Source: a virus
Direction: 5' to 3' (one strand)
Length of the DNA: 64,000 nt
IMG/VR virus record: IMGVR_UViG_3300028178_000001
Span: 1 to 64,000 of that record
Position numbers and translations under genes: made by a program
Notes under the pieces: generated by a model
Databases searched by the model: none
What the model saw: only the letters and a program-made list of their open reading frames with translations
Told to the model about the DNA's origin: nothing
In this document: positions 17,380-25,216 of the stretch, one piece after another
How the letters are laid out: every line of letters starts with the position of its first letter
Position numbering within the stretch: the stretch's first letter is position 1

Positions 17380-18346
17380 AATTCAAACTAACTTGTGTAT
17401 TACCGTTTGGAGTAACAGCGAAATAATAATTAATTATTAGATGATCACGAAAAACATGGACGGTCCGGATCAGATTTTTTAATACTACACGTTGCGCTTG
17501 GACCGTCATTCCTTCAAATCTACCGAACTTGAATTTGTTAAAATCAAACTTTTCTGTTTTTATTCTGAATTGACTCTCTACTTCAGAAAGTAAAAAGTTT
17601 AGCTTTTTAATTTTATCCGGACTAAAAGAGAGAGAACTGTTAATTGTTTCAATTAATTGTGTAGTCTCTTTTTGTAAATCTTTTATAATTTTTCCACCAG
17701 CTAAGACTATTGCATTTTCTCTAGCCTTGGTGTACTGTTTTATCTTTGCAACGTTTATTCTCTGTGAAGTAACATTCTCCAGGATAAGATTATTTACAAG
17801 CTCTTGCCGGACAAGTTTACTGTTGGGGCATGATGTTGTACCATGAATTTCCTTATTCGCGCAGTTATAATAAAAATCAGTTGTCTTTGTTTTTAACCGT
17901 TTAACGTAGGAGGCCTTTTCCGTGCTATTGCAGTGACCGCAATAAGCAATGTTGAGATCAGAGATTAGGAATACATTTTTACGGGGGCGAGGAACAGATT
18001 TTACCGCACCGATCAATTCAATAAATTTTTCTGATTGTTCCGGAGTAATAATGAGCCCCCAATTGCCGGAGTGTCCGTTTTCATAGAGTCCGGCATAGAA
18101 TTTTAATCTTGCAGCTTTTAGCATATAGCCAATAGATGTAAGAGACCATTGTTTCTTTTTACGAGTAACATACTTAGCCGGTTGCTCATTTAAAAGTCTA
18201 ATTATTTCCTTTGGTTTTTTCCCTCCCTCAAGTGACTTAAAAATAAAGAGAAGGGTATTTTTTTCACTGTTGTTGATAGTAATAACTTTATTTGCCTTAT
18301 CCCATGTATACCCGAAAGGGGCGGGACCGAAACGTAGTTTCTTCAT
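17366..18346 (-). CDS. Serine-recombinase-like DNA-binding protein without catalytic domain
   Basis: 326 residues. It begins directly with the Recombinase domain of large serine recombinases (RFGPAPFGYTWDKANKVI, then IIRLLNEQ...WSLTSIGYMLKAARLKFYAGLY). A zinc ribbon follows (IAYCGHCNSTEKASY...YYNCANKE...TSCPNSKL), then a coiled coil (about 200-265). The N-terminal resolvase domain with the nucleophilic Ser is absent. The gene is not a random fragment: an AAGGAG site lies 7 bases before ATG 18346 and no remnant of the missing domain exists in the 57 bases upstream. It overlaps the tyrosine integrase by 14 bases. It may act as an accessory DNA-binding or directionality factor (inference). Confidence 0.75.
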   Translation of the reverse strand: MKKLRFGPAPFGYTWDKANKVITINNSEKNTLLFIFKSLEGGKKPKEIIRLLNEQPAKYVTRKKKQWSLTSIGYMLKAARLKFYAGLYENGHSGNWGLIITPEQSEKFIELIGAVKSVPRPRKNVFLISDLNIAYCGHCNSTEKASYVKRLKTKTTDFYYNCANKEIHGTTSCPNSKLVRQELVNNLILENVTSQRINVAKIKQYTKARENAIVLAGGKIIKDLQKETTQLIETINSSLSFSPDKIKKLNFLLSEVESQFRIKTEKFDFNKFKFGRFEGMTVQAQRVVLKNLIRTVHVFRDHLIINYYFAVTPNGNTQVSLNYEQK

Positions 18347-18380
18347 TTGAACTCCTTTGAATGTTAGTTCTTATAATATT

Positions 18381-18392
18381 TTATGTGTTAAA
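18381..18392 (-). promoter_or_regulatory. Possible promoter box for the integrase operon
   Basis: On the minus strand the sequence reads TTTAACACATAA, one base from the GTTAACACATAA/GTTAATACATAA box found in other gaps. It lies 35 bases upstream of the start of the recombinase-like gene at 18346, between the two minus-strand transcription blocks. Confidence 0.3.
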
Positions 18393-18403
18393 GACTCAGA
18401 GAA

Positions 18404-18652
18404 TTATTCTCTTTTATTTATTTTCAATACCATTAACACTAAACCAATTATTATTACATAAAGCCCGGCATTTGAAACTTTTGCCATAAGCCAAACACCA
18501 AGCGCAATTAATCCAAGTCCATAAATACGTGTAAGCCCTATCGTTACCGCAGATCTCCCAACGCTTGACAACCTTGGAGCGCCGCAATGAGGACAGGCTT
18601 TAGCATCGGTGCTAAGTTCTTTGTCACATTCTAAACATTTTACAAGTGCCAT
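18404..18652 (-). CDS. Zinc-ribbon membrane protein
   Basis: 82 residues. An N-terminal zinc ribbon (CLECDKELSTDAKACPHCGAP) is followed by two hydrophobic segments (GLGLIALGVWLMA and GLYVIIIGLVLMVL). Its ATG shares a base with the stop of the upstream secreted-protein gene, so it belongs to the repressor operon expressed in lysogeny. Zinc-ribbon plus membrane proteins of this type are common and poorly understood. Superinfection exclusion or another host-altering role is possible but unproven. Confidence 0.6.
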   Translation of the reverse strand: MALVKCLECDKELSTDAKACPHCGAPRLSSVGRSAVTIGLTRIYGLGLIALGVWLMAKVSNAGLYVIIIGLVLMVLKINKRE

Positions 18653-19215
18653 TACTTTTCTCCCTTTGAACGTTGTTCTTTAAATATTTTGGTTTTCTTT
18701 TTCCCTTCATCGATTTTGTCCATTATTGCGTCATCTTGAATTACAAGAATCATGTCTTTATTGCTATAAATTTTCAAATCGAAACGAATTTTAATATTAT
18801 CAAAGACCCAAAGTAAATGGCTTAAACTAGGGTCATGTTTCGATTCACCCATTCTTCTTGCGAGGAGATTTGCGAACGCCCATGAAGCATTTTTCATCCC
18901 CGCGGCTTTCCCATCGTAATAAGTAAACGACATAGAATACAATTTGTTTTCATAAAATTCAAAAGAAGCATCTTCCCATCTATTAAAAAATACAAATCCC
19001 GATCTTAAGTTAGGGACAGAATAGCTTTTTGCGCCGATAGTAGCATTAAGGCTTTTATATTCACGCGCTGAAGGATACATTGCTAAAAAACTTTTAAGCG
19101 TACACCCAAGTTTTACTTTCTCAATTTCGAATGATTGAGCATTTTTTTCGTAATCAGTTAATTGTGCAAACCCAACAATAAGAAATACTACTATAAAAAT
19201 AATTACTGTTTTCAT
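18652..19215 (-). CDS. Secreted or membrane-anchored protein in the repressor operon
   Basis: 187 residues with a clear signal peptide (VIIFIVVFLIVGFAQ, about residues 4-18; cleavage likely near GFAQ). The body is mixed alpha/beta and ends in a lysine-rich tail. It overlaps the repressor gene by four bases and touches the next gene. Sitting between repressor and integrase in the block expressed from the prophage, it is a candidate lysogenic conversion gene. No family recognised. Confidence 0.55.
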   Translation of the reverse strand: MKTVIIFIVVFLIVGFAQLTDYEKNAQSFEIEKVKLGCTLKSFLAMYPSAREYKSLNATIGAKSYSVPNLRSGFVFFNRWEDASFEFYENKLYSMSFTYYDGKAAGMKNASWAFANLLARRMGESKHDPSLSHLLWVFDNIKIRFDLKIYSNKDMILVIQDDAIMDKIDEGKKKTKIFKEQRSKGEK

Positions 19216-19661
19216 GTTTGCCTTTTCTTTTTGATTAATTCTTCTTCTAGTTGTTTTATCCGTCTTTCTTTTTCGGTGAGTTGGAGTTTGAGCATTTCGA
19301 TTAAGTCCTCGTATGGTTTTATAACCCTTTCTAATGTTGAACTGGTGATGCCGTTATAGTTATTATATTCTTTTGGCTCACCAATAAAGTTCCCATTCAT
19401 CCCGTTCCCCTCAGTTTTTTTCTGGAAACTTTCATCGTGGACAGTATAACTTTGGGAGGTGGGCTCAAATATAGGCTGCAGATCATCAATAATAGCTAAA
19501 CTTCTGGCTAAAAAATTAATCCCCTCAACAATTTTAACTCGATGTTCTGGCTTGTCACTATCAAGCCAGATATCTAAAGTCGCCCGGGACACCTTCATAG
19601 CTTTTGAGAGCTCAACTTTATTAATTTTTTTTTCTTTTATAAACTCTTGTAAATTAAGCAC
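19212..19661 (-). CDS. HTH transcriptional regulator, probable phage repressor
   Basis: 149 residues. The N-terminus is a Cro/CI-type helix-turn-helix (FIKEKKINKVELSKAMKVSR, then ATLDIWLD). A linker follows, then a C-terminal coiled coil (IEMLKLQLTEKERRIKQLEE) that may mediate oligomerisation. No peptidase domain of the LexA/CI kind is present. It is the first gene of the minus-strand lysogeny block and is divergent from the early genes, as a repressor should be. Confidence 0.7.
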   Translation of the reverse strand: MLNLQEFIKEKKINKVELSKAMKVSRATLDIWLDSDKPEHRVKIVEGINFLARSLAIIDDLQPIFEPTSQSYTVHDESFQKKTEGNGMNGNFIGEPKEYNNYNGITSSTLERVIKPYEDLIEMLKLQLTEKERRIKQLEEELIKKKRQT

Positions 19662-19775
19662 TTATGTATAATCCTATAAAATAATATACAATTTAGTAAA
19701 AATTAACTTGACAATAACGCATAATAGTATTAAGTTTACAACGCACTTAAATGAAAATAAAACAAGGCAAACAAA
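19662..19775. promoter_or_regulatory. Divergent control region (repressor / early promoter)
   Basis: A 114-base A+T-rich gap between repressor (minus) and early genes (plus). A -35-like TTGACA is at 19708-19713 on the plus strand. Directly after it lies a palindrome TAATA-G-TATTA (19722-19732) that could be an operator overlapping the promoter. GCACTTA occurs at both ends of the gap (19657 and 19743). No experimental -10 can be fixed by eye. Confidence 0.4.
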
Positions 19776-20057
19776 ATGAACAGCACAGACAAAAAACAAA
19801 AACAAGAAATTTGCACAGAGATCAAAAAAACAGTCGAGCAATTAAATGCGCAAATAACTACTGCGGCAAGTTTAGGGCTGCAAGTGCTTATGAATAAGCA
19901 TTCTTATTTAGCAACAAGCCCCAATATGCCGCAATCGGTTAAAATAGTTGAAGAAACAATTTATTGTGAAATAAAACCACAGTCCACGATTTTACCACAG
20001 GCGCTTATTGCTGAAGAAGAGAGACCAACAGATCAATCTTCTTCTCTAAAGATTTAA
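19776..20057 (+). CDS. Hypothetical early protein
   Basis: 93 residues, first gene of the rightward early block, opposite the repressor. The N-terminal half is helical (TEIKKTVEQLNAQITTAAS) and the rest is polar. A Cro-like or early regulatory role is possible from position, but no HTH is evident. Its last 53 bases overlap the antisense zinc-ribbon gene at 20005-20211. Confidence 0.45.
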   Translation: MNSTDKKQKQEICTEIKKTVEQLNAQITTAASLGLQVLMNKHSYLATSPNMPQSVKIVEETIYCEIKPQSTILPQALIAEEERPTDQSSSLKI

Positions 20058-20211
20058 ATAAATCAGTGGTAGCAAAATATTCAATGGTGTTAACAACTGC
20101 TCCACATGATGAACATTGAACAAAGTATTTTGGACTAGCGTTGTTACGAATATTGGCTTCTACAAGTTCAAAACTTGTATCATCACACTTTGGACATTTA
20201 GAAGTAGCCAT
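20005..20211 (-). CDS. Small zinc-ribbon protein
   Basis: 68 residues. CPKCDDTSFELVE at the start and FVQCSSCGAVVNTIEYF in the middle form a complete four-Cys zinc ribbon of a type widespread in bacteria and phages. The C-terminus is a short helix. It lies antisense to the end of the early gene at 19776-20057. The minus strand has an AAAGGGAC site before ATG. Function unknown. Confidence 0.7.
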   Translation of the reverse strand: MATSKCPKCDDTSFELVEANIRNNASPKYFVQCSSCGAVVNTIEYFATTDLFKSLEKKIDLLVSLLQQ

Positions 20212-20259
20212 AAAAAAAAGTCCCTTTAAAAATAGAACATTAATTAAACAGAGTTAAAA

Positions 20260-20553
20260 ATGAATTTAGAACAGACACAAAATAAAAAAGACTACCGCAA
20301 ACCGCAAACTATATTTTCCTTGCAGGAGCGGGAAGAGATAAAAGCCAGAGCCTACAATTTATTGCAAGACGTTAAGGACGGGGTACAGATTTATCTTGCC
20401 GATATGCTTTTCGTTTCAAAGAACAACATCAACATGGCTTTTGCCGGGCGGAACATGAAACTTATGGCAAGAATTAAACAGTTTGTTGAGGCTTACGAAA
20501 GTTCACCGGATAACGCCGCCGCTTATGCAAAACAATTTCAAAGAGCTATATGA
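20260..20553 (+). CDS. Hypothetical early protein, possibly DNA-binding
   Basis: 97 residues, helical throughout. A central segment (GVQIYLADMLFVSKNNINMAF...RNMKLMARIKQFVEAY) has the look of a helix-turn-helix with a recognition helix. Starts 48 bases after the antisense zinc-ribbon gene. Overlaps the next plus-strand reading frame by four bases (ATGA). Not assigned to a family. Confidence 0.5.
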   Translation: MNLEQTQNKKDYRKPQTIFSLQEREEIKARAYNLLQDVKDGVQIYLADMLFVSKNNINMAFAGRNMKLMARIKQFVEAYESSPDNAAAYAKQFQRAI

Positions 20554-20975
20554 AACATAACCTAACACATGAAAAATTCCAAGTATTAACGTTCGAGCAA
20601 CGTTCGAGCATCTTCTTCCAGGGTAAAAAATTAAAAATTTACCATGAAGGGGGAATGGATTGGTTTGATCTTGACAATATAACGGTCATATTACCCAATA
20701 CCCATGCATGTAGTAGCGAACAAGCGAGTATGCCCGCAGGTAGAGCAAACGCTAACAATAAAGGCTACAGTCTTTTGGACATTTGCTTCTGGGGTAGCAC
20801 CATTCTCAGATTTCGGTATAAAGACCGGAACGGTAAGAAAGCTGTCCCCAAGGGTGTACTTACCCCCAAGACATTGATTGCATTGATTTCTGATTTGATT
20901 CTTCATAAACCAAGCGAGAACGAGTTGTCTATCTTGTGCAGAAAGTTTCATATAGAACTCCTTAAAGAATATTGA
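20550..20975 (+). CDS. Hypothetical protein, reading frame partly antisense to a zinc-ribbon gene
   Basis: 141 codons open, starting in an ATGA overlap with the previous gene, which favours a real start. Residues 72-104 (NNKGYSLLDICFWGSTILRF) and beyond lie opposite the better-supported minus-strand gene 20691-20951. Either a short real gene has lost its stop by the overlap, or both strands are used. No known domain. Low confidence beyond the first 47 residues. Confidence 0.3.
   Translation: MKHNLTHEKFQVLTFEQRSSIFFQGKKLKIYHEGGMDWFDLDNITVILPNTHACSSEQASMPAGRANANNKGYSLLDICFWGSTILRFRYKDRNGKKAVPKGVLTPKTLIALISDLILHKPSENELSILCRKFHIELLKEY
20691..20951 (-). CDS. Zinc-ribbon protein of a conserved small family
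   Basis: 86 residues. The pattern SAQDRQLVLAWFMKN, then CNQCLGGKYTLGDSFLTVP, then VSVCSTCGHTRLFATTCMGI matches a common small family (LSKQDRQxIxxWLxxK...CPxCG...CxxCGYTLFFNAxxIG). Two CxxC pairs can hold zinc. AAGGAG lies 7 bases before ATG 20951 on the minus strand. It is embedded antisense in the early operon, like the zinc-ribbon gene at 20005. Confidence 0.7.
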   Translation of the reverse strand: MKLSAQDRQLVLAWFMKNQIRNQCNQCLGGKYTLGDSFLTVPVFIPKSENGATPEANVQKTVAFIVSVCSTCGHTRLFATTCMGIG

Positions 20976-21013
20976 TGGTAAATATAAATAATAAATTCAA
21001 AGGAAGATAAACA

Positions 21014-21295
21014 ATGAACATGGAAATATTTAGGGAATTTTGGCCGTCATTTGCTACCGGGGTTGTCGTTGGGATGTTATTTATTCTTGCTGCTTGTGCC
21101 TATTATTTAATTAAAGCTGATAAGGACATAGAGAGATTAGAGAAATCAAGGGATACCGAGCGAAAAGAATGTGCAAGGCTTACCAAAGAAACCCAAGCAC
21201 TCCGTGAAGCAAACCAACAAATAGCTAAGGAAAATTTCGAAGAAGGACTTTTGAAGGGGAAGTATGAATATTTTTTGAATGAGGTTAAAGCATGA
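21014..21295 (+). CDS. Membrane-anchored coiled-coil protein
   Basis: 93 residues: one N-terminal membrane segment (FATGVVVGMLFILAACAYYL) followed by a charged coiled coil (KDIERLEKSRDTERKECARL and onward). AAAGGAAG site before ATG. Overlaps the next gene by four bases. Layout is that of small phage membrane anchors of unknown role. Confidence 0.55.
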   Translation: MNMEIFREFWPSFATGVVVGMLFILAACAYYLIKADKDIERLEKSRDTERKECARLTKETQALREANQQIAKENFEEGLLKGKYEYFLNEVKA

Positions 21296-21549
21296 GAAGT
21301 GAATTAGAAATTAGGAATTACGAATTAGGATTAGCCTCCCAGCCGGTTGAAAGTGAGCAGGTTTGCGAATCGTTTGAAGCCGCCATGCATTATGATTGCC
21401 GGATTTGTGCTAAAGAATGCCAATTTAGAAAAGGACCAAGTACAACTTCGGAAAGAATTGCGGTTGCTTGCTGTATGCTGTTTTGTGCAATCATTGCTAT
21501 CACCGGGATAATTCAAGGAGTAAATTATTTAATGGAGAAGGTTTTATGA
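21292..21549 (+). CDS. Small cysteine-rich membrane protein with heptamer-encoded N-terminus
   Basis: 85 residues. Residues 4-13 (ELEIRNYELG) are encoded by a degenerate run of the AATTAGG heptamer (21302-21329), so the repeat has become coding sequence here. The middle has a CRICAKECQF cysteine cluster and the end a hydrophobic segment (VACCMLFCAIIAITGII). ATGA overlaps both its neighbours. Not recognised. Confidence 0.5.
   Translation: MRSELEIRNYELGLASQPVESEQVCESFEAAMHYDCRICAKECQFRKGPSTTSERIAVACCMLFCAIIAITGIIQGVNYLMEKVL
21302..21329 (+). repeat. AATTAGG heptamer array, degenerate, 4 units
   Basis: Four 7-base units: AATTAGA, AATTAGG, AATTACG, AATTAGG. Unlike the other arrays it lies inside a reading frame; the decay of two units removes the in-frame TAG that the perfect repeat would create. 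Confidence 0.6.
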
Positions 21550-21734
21550 GCAAAAAAGATTTTAGAATTTTCTCTACTGTTCAATGCACCGAACCGGGAT
21601 GCACGGCAAAGATTAAACAGAATGTGATAGATCGGAAACCGGACGCGGATAAGTGTTTTAGGCATTGGCCATTCGCAAGAAGAAACCGGTGCAAGAGTAA
21701 AACAACAAATGACAATCTCCAAACAACAAATTAG
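21546..21734 (+). CDS. Small zinc-finger-like protein
   Basis: 62 residues from ATG 21546, in ATGA overlap with the previous stop. The cysteine/histidine set C-TEPGC...KCFRHWPFARRNRCKS could bind one zinc. In-frame sequence upstream of 21546 is the shadow of the preceding gene. Function unknown. Confidence 0.5.
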   Translation: MSKKDFRIFSTVQCTEPGCTAKIKQNVIDRKPDADKCFRHWPFARRNRCKSKTTNDNLQTTN

Positions 21735-21750
21735 AATAAAGGATACGGGA

Positions 21751-22365
21751 ATGAAATATTATTTAACAAATCTATTTTATACGATTTTCAATAAGTGGGG
21801 AAAGATACTTTTTAAAAATTTTCTTGACGTTGTTGCTATTAAAAAATTTGATACTTATTACATAAAAACCACAGCATCAATTGTGGAATACTCAACAAGA
21901 AAAGGGTTGAAGGCATACCGGAGTTTTGTCCAAATAAAATATACGGAATTTGGAGAATATCCTTACAGAAGCGAAACTATCCAGAATTTTAATGGGCTTG
22001 GAATATCGGTTGTTTTTTATTGGAATATAACTAGAGCACAGTATGGACAAATAAAAACTTTTCTATGTTCATTTGCCCCGGAAAAGGGGGGACAGAATGA
22101 ATTAGAGAACTTACTGATACTACTATTCAGCAATGAATATGAAAAAGCGTTTGAGAGATTGAACGACATTACAAAAAGAAGTTTGGAAAAGAAATCAGAA
22201 CTTGAGGCAAGTTATAATAAAGAAATAAATCTTGAAAAGAAAGATCTTCTAAGCTATCAGATTAAACGTATTAAGATGAAATTTACTCTTCTTGATAAGA
22301 TTCAAACTGAATTATTTTCTCCTCGGTTTGAACAATTTATCTCTCAAGAGAAAAAAAGAAATTAA
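21751..22365 (+). CDS. Hypothetical protein
   Basis: 204 residues from ATG 21751 (an in-frame ATG at 21709 overlaps the previous gene and is less likely). The N-terminal half is aromatic and beta-rich (SFVQIKYTEFGEYPYRSE); the C-terminal half is a long charged coil (KSELEASYNKEINLEKKDLL). No known domain. Downstream gene follows after 12 bases. Confidence 0.45.
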   Translation: MKYYLTNLFYTIFNKWGKILFKNFLDVVAIKKFDTYYIKTTASIVEYSTRKGLKAYRSFVQIKYTEFGEYPYRSETIQNFNGLGISVVFYWNITRAQYGQIKTFLCSFAPEKGGQNELENLLILLFSNEYEKAFERLNDITKRSLEKKSELEASYNKEINLEKKDLLSYQIKRIKMKFTLLDKIQTELFSPRFEQFISQEKKRN

Positions 22366-22377
22366 AAGGAGTCCATC

Positions 22378-22719
22378 ATGGGAACAATCCGGCACATCGT
22401 AGCAAGTAATGTTCTAGTTCTTGAAAGAGTAAGAAAGGATCACGGTAATGTTCCGGCGCTTGCGGAGAATATTAAAAGTGAAGGGTTACACAACCCTATA
22501 CATGTAATTGAAAGCAGAAACGGGCAATACGTGCTCTTAGCGGGGGAAAGACGGCTGAAGGCTGTCTTACTACTCGGTGAGCCGTTAATCGCTGTTAGAG
22601 TGATTGAGAAAGCAATTAGACCGGAGAATTTTTACGCATTCCACCGTGATTACCAAACAGTGGGAATAAACAGAAACCAACCAAGATGCGGACACGTACT
22701 TATAAAGATTAACAATTAA
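22378..22719 (+). CDS. ParB-like nuclease-domain protein (short)
   Basis: 113 residues, AAGGAG site. It contains the ParB/Srx core: LAENIKSEGLHNPIHVIE, then VLLAGERRLKAVLLLGEP. The GERR box is the CTP/phosphate-binding motif of ParB. The C-terminal HTH of true ParB is missing. A fuller ParB-like gene lies one gene downstream. Partition, transcription control or DNA-modification roles are all known for phage ParB-fold proteins. Confidence 0.7.
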   Translation: MGTIRHIVASNVLVLERVRKDHGNVPALAENIKSEGLHNPIHVIESRNGQYVLLAGERRLKAVLLLGEPLIAVRVIEKAIRPENFYAFHRDYQTVGINRNQPRCGHVLIKINN

Positions 22720-22736
22720 AAACTAAAGGAAGAATT

Positions 22737-23099
22737 ATGAAGACGAAAATCAAAAGAACAATCACAGGGAATGGTAAGCGTTTGTTAATACCAGAAACAT
22801 TCAAAATTGAAGACCTCCTCCAAGTCCCGGTAATTAATATTCATGCGTCGAAGGATAAACTTGAAGCAATAAATGAAGCAAAAGACTTATTAGCGCTTAG
22901 TATTGATAGACTTGAGATCATAGTAAATGAGATTGAAGACGGGACTTCTGCTTCTCGTGAAATTGCGAAGAGGTTAGTTCCTTTAAAGTCATTTTCTATA
23001 TCAAGTTTGTTAGGCAAATTACCATCAGACTTATTGGGAGAACGAGAAAGAATAGAAATACTCGGCAGCAGAATAAAACAACTTCTTTTCGATTTATAA
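22737..23099 (+). CDS. Hypothetical protein between two ParB-like genes
   Basis: 120 residues, AAAGGAAGA site. Mostly helical (NEAKDLLALSIDRLEIIVNE); the end is a further helix pair. Sits between the two ParB-like genes with 17- and 9-base gaps, so it is co-transcribed with them and may act with them. No domain recognised. Confidence 0.45.
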   Translation: MKTKIKRTITGNGKRLLIPETFKIEDLLQVPVINIHASKDKLEAINEAKDLLALSIDRLEIIVNEIEDGTSASREIAKRLVPLKSFSISSLLGKLPSDLLGERERIEILGSRIKQLLFDL

Positions 23100-23108
23100 G
23101 GGGAAAAT

Positions 23109-24134
23109 ATGCTAGTAAATATTGGTGACATCATTATCCGAGAGGATAGAATAAGAAAAGATTTTGGAGACATTTCGGAATTAGCTGAGGATATTCTGGT
23201 AAATGGTTTGATCAATCCGCCGGTAGTTACGCCGGATTTGGTTTTACTTGCCGGTGAAAGAAGGATGAAGGCGATGAAGCAGCTTGGATATAACCAGGTT
23301 GAAGTTAGGACGTTAACCGTAAGAGATTACGAACACCGGTTAATGATTGAAATTAGTGAAAATGAAAACCGGAAGAATTTTTCGTTTACTGAAAGAATGG
23401 ACTTGGCAAGGAGGCTTGAAATAGTTGAACGGGAAAAGGCACTTGAAAGAATTTTAGCCGGTAAAAAGACGGCTGACGACCCTACGCCAACATTGGCGGA
23501 GGGTACAGAAAAGGGAGAAACTAATTTGAAAGTTGCCGTAGCCGTTGGATTAGGTGGAAAAGAAACATATCGTAAAGCTAAAAAGATAATGGAAGAAGCC
23601 GATCCGGAAACGATAAAGGCGCTGGACGAGAATCAGTTAAGTATAAATGGCGCATATATACAACTCAAAGCAAAATTGGCGGAGAAGGAAGAATTGCTCT
23701 CGAGCAAAGATACAATGATCCAGAACTTGATGAGTAAAAAAGGGGGAAAAGAAGCAGCGAAATCACTTGAAGAAAAGAATGATGAAATTCTAAAGTTGAG
23801 ACGCGACTTAAAAAAGGCGGAAACGGAATTAGAAGATTTGCAGGAGGTAAAAGCGCAGAAAGATGAACTGAAAACTCTTCAAAATAGCATTGAAAAACTG
23901 AAAGAACGTGAAAGTAAAGCCATCCAAGAGTATAAGGAGATGGGGAAAATTTTCAGCTGGATAGACCGGGCAAAAAAATATATCGGTGACGAGATGTTAC
24001 AGATACCAACGCTAATGTATTTGCCGGAAAGCCCAAGCCAAATAGTTAAGGAAGAAGTTAAGCATATCCTCCGGGTAGTAAGTGATTGGAGTTATGCGAT
24101 GAGACAAAAATTTCAAATAGCGGAAGATGAGTAG
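23109..24134 (+). CDS. ParB/RepB/Spo0J-family protein
   Basis: 341 residues. N-terminal ParB domain: LAEDILVNGLINPPVVTPD, LLAGERRMKAMKQLGY, then the ENENRKNFSFTERMDLARRL box. A central HTH region (KVAVAVGLGGKETYRKAKKI) follows, then a long coiled coil (residues about 195-275, EILKLRRDLKKAETELEDLQ) and a helical end. Acts as a DNA-binding and clamping protein in partition or phage gene control. A linked ParA is not seen, so a plasmid-like partition system is not supported. Confidence 0.8.
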   Translation: MLVNIGDIIIREDRIRKDFGDISELAEDILVNGLINPPVVTPDLVLLAGERRMKAMKQLGYNQVEVRTLTVRDYEHRLMIEISENENRKNFSFTERMDLARRLEIVEREKALERILAGKKTADDPTPTLAEGTEKGETNLKVAVAVGLGGKETYRKAKKIMEEADPETIKALDENQLSINGAYIQLKAKLAEKEELLSSKDTMIQNLMSKKGGKEAAKSLEEKNDEILKLRRDLKKAETELEDLQEVKAQKDELKTLQNSIEKLKERESKAIQEYKEMGKIFSWIDRAKKYIGDEMLQIPTLMYLPESPSQIVKEEVKHILRVVSDWSYAMRQKFQIAEDE

Positions 24135-24136
24135 TT

Positions 24137-24718
24137 ATGAATAGCGGAAATACTTCACTAATGCCAGTGTTAGATGTTACTAAAATTCCTACGAATGTGC
24201 TAAAAGATTTAGCTTTTAGTTTGCAGGGCGAACTGATGAAGCGGACGGTAGCCGATGTTGAGGAATTTAAGGCAAAGACCGCTGAAACTATCAATACACA
24301 GCACAATGAAATTGAAAAACTTAAAAATAATTTGGACGCGCAGAGTGAAAAGGTGTTTTTTATTCATGCACGGAGCGCGGACGAAAAGTATTTGACAATG
24401 CGAATGTTAGGCAACAGAAATATTCCTCCTATTGCTAACAAGATGACGCGGTTATTACAGTACGCGGGAATATTGCAGATAGGGAAATCGATTCCATACA
24501 GCAACGCATTAGCAGGAAAAGGACCAATTGCGATAACGTACAAAATCTCAAACGCGCAGGGCTATGAAGGTTTAGGTTACAAATTCCACGAGGCGAGAAC
24601 GTGGGAGATCATTCACAAAAAATTAAAGAAAGATGAGTTGTTCAATAGTTTTATGAATTGTTCAACAAAGGAAGAGTTAGATAAATTCATCGGTAAACTA
24701 CCGATATTATACAAGTAA
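24137..24718 (+). CDS. Hypothetical protein
   Basis: 193 residues, two bases after the ParB-like gene. Residues 40-70 form a coil (EEFKAKTAETINTQHNEIEK). The C-terminal half (LTMRMLGNRNIPPIANKMTR...HEARTWEIIHKKLKKDELF) resembles the KilA-C/antirepressor type of DNA-binding end, but I cannot confirm it. Possible early regulator. Confidence 0.45.
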   Translation: MNSGNTSLMPVLDVTKIPTNVLKDLAFSLQGELMKRTVADVEEFKAKTAETINTQHNEIEKLKNNLDAQSEKVFFIHARSADEKYLTMRMLGNRNIPPIANKMTRLLQYAGILQIGKSIPYSNALAGKGPIAITYKISNAQGYEGLGYKFHEARTWEIIHKKLKKDELFNSFMNCSTKEELDKFIGKLPILYK

Positions 24719-24733
24719 TAAGGTATAATAACT

Positions 24734-25216
24734 ATGTTCAATAATCAAAGGAATAAAGCAATGAGCGGACTAATTTCGATCTTCGACACGATCCCGCACG
24801 GAATTTCCTTTGCTACTATAGCGAGGGAAGATAGACCCCACGGACGGGTTCCGGCAACAAGTTTCACCAGAATATTTGTTGAGAATAAAATGGGGCGCTA
24901 TACCGAAAAATCTAAAAACGTTCTCAATAGGTTTTGTCAAAATCTTAAAGAAGAAATTGACATGCACATCCAAGTAAGGAGAGCAGAAAAAGGAGATCCA
25001 TTTTTACCGGCGCAAGAAGTAAGGGAAGAATTGGCAACAAAGCTATGCGTAAGCGAACAAGCGCTAAGGGCATGGTCTAATCCTTGCGACAAAAGCGGAA
25101 ACAAAATGGGGATAGGCGATCTGATAGCTTATTCCGAAAAGATAAAATCGACTTTTTTAATTGAGGCTTTATTAAACGATCTGAAAGAAGGATGTATGCA
25201 TGTTGGAAGTTGTTAA
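24734..25216 (+). CDS. Hypothetical protein, possible DNA-binding
   Basis: 160 residues from ATG 24734; ATG 24761 (MSGLISIFD) after AAAGG is an equally good start. Residues around 105-125 (REELATKLCVSEQALRAWSN) look like a helix-turn-helix. Its end overlaps the next gene by 17 bases. Position in the early block suggests a regulator or replication accessory. Confidence 0.45.
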   Translation: MFNNQRNKAMSGLISIFDTIPHGISFATIAREDRPHGRVPATSFTRIFVENKMGRYTEKSKNVLNRFCQNLKEEIDMHIQVRRAEKGDPFLPAQEVREELATKLCVSEQALRAWSNPCDKSGNKMGIGDLIAYSEKIKSTFLIEALLNDLKEGCMHVGSC

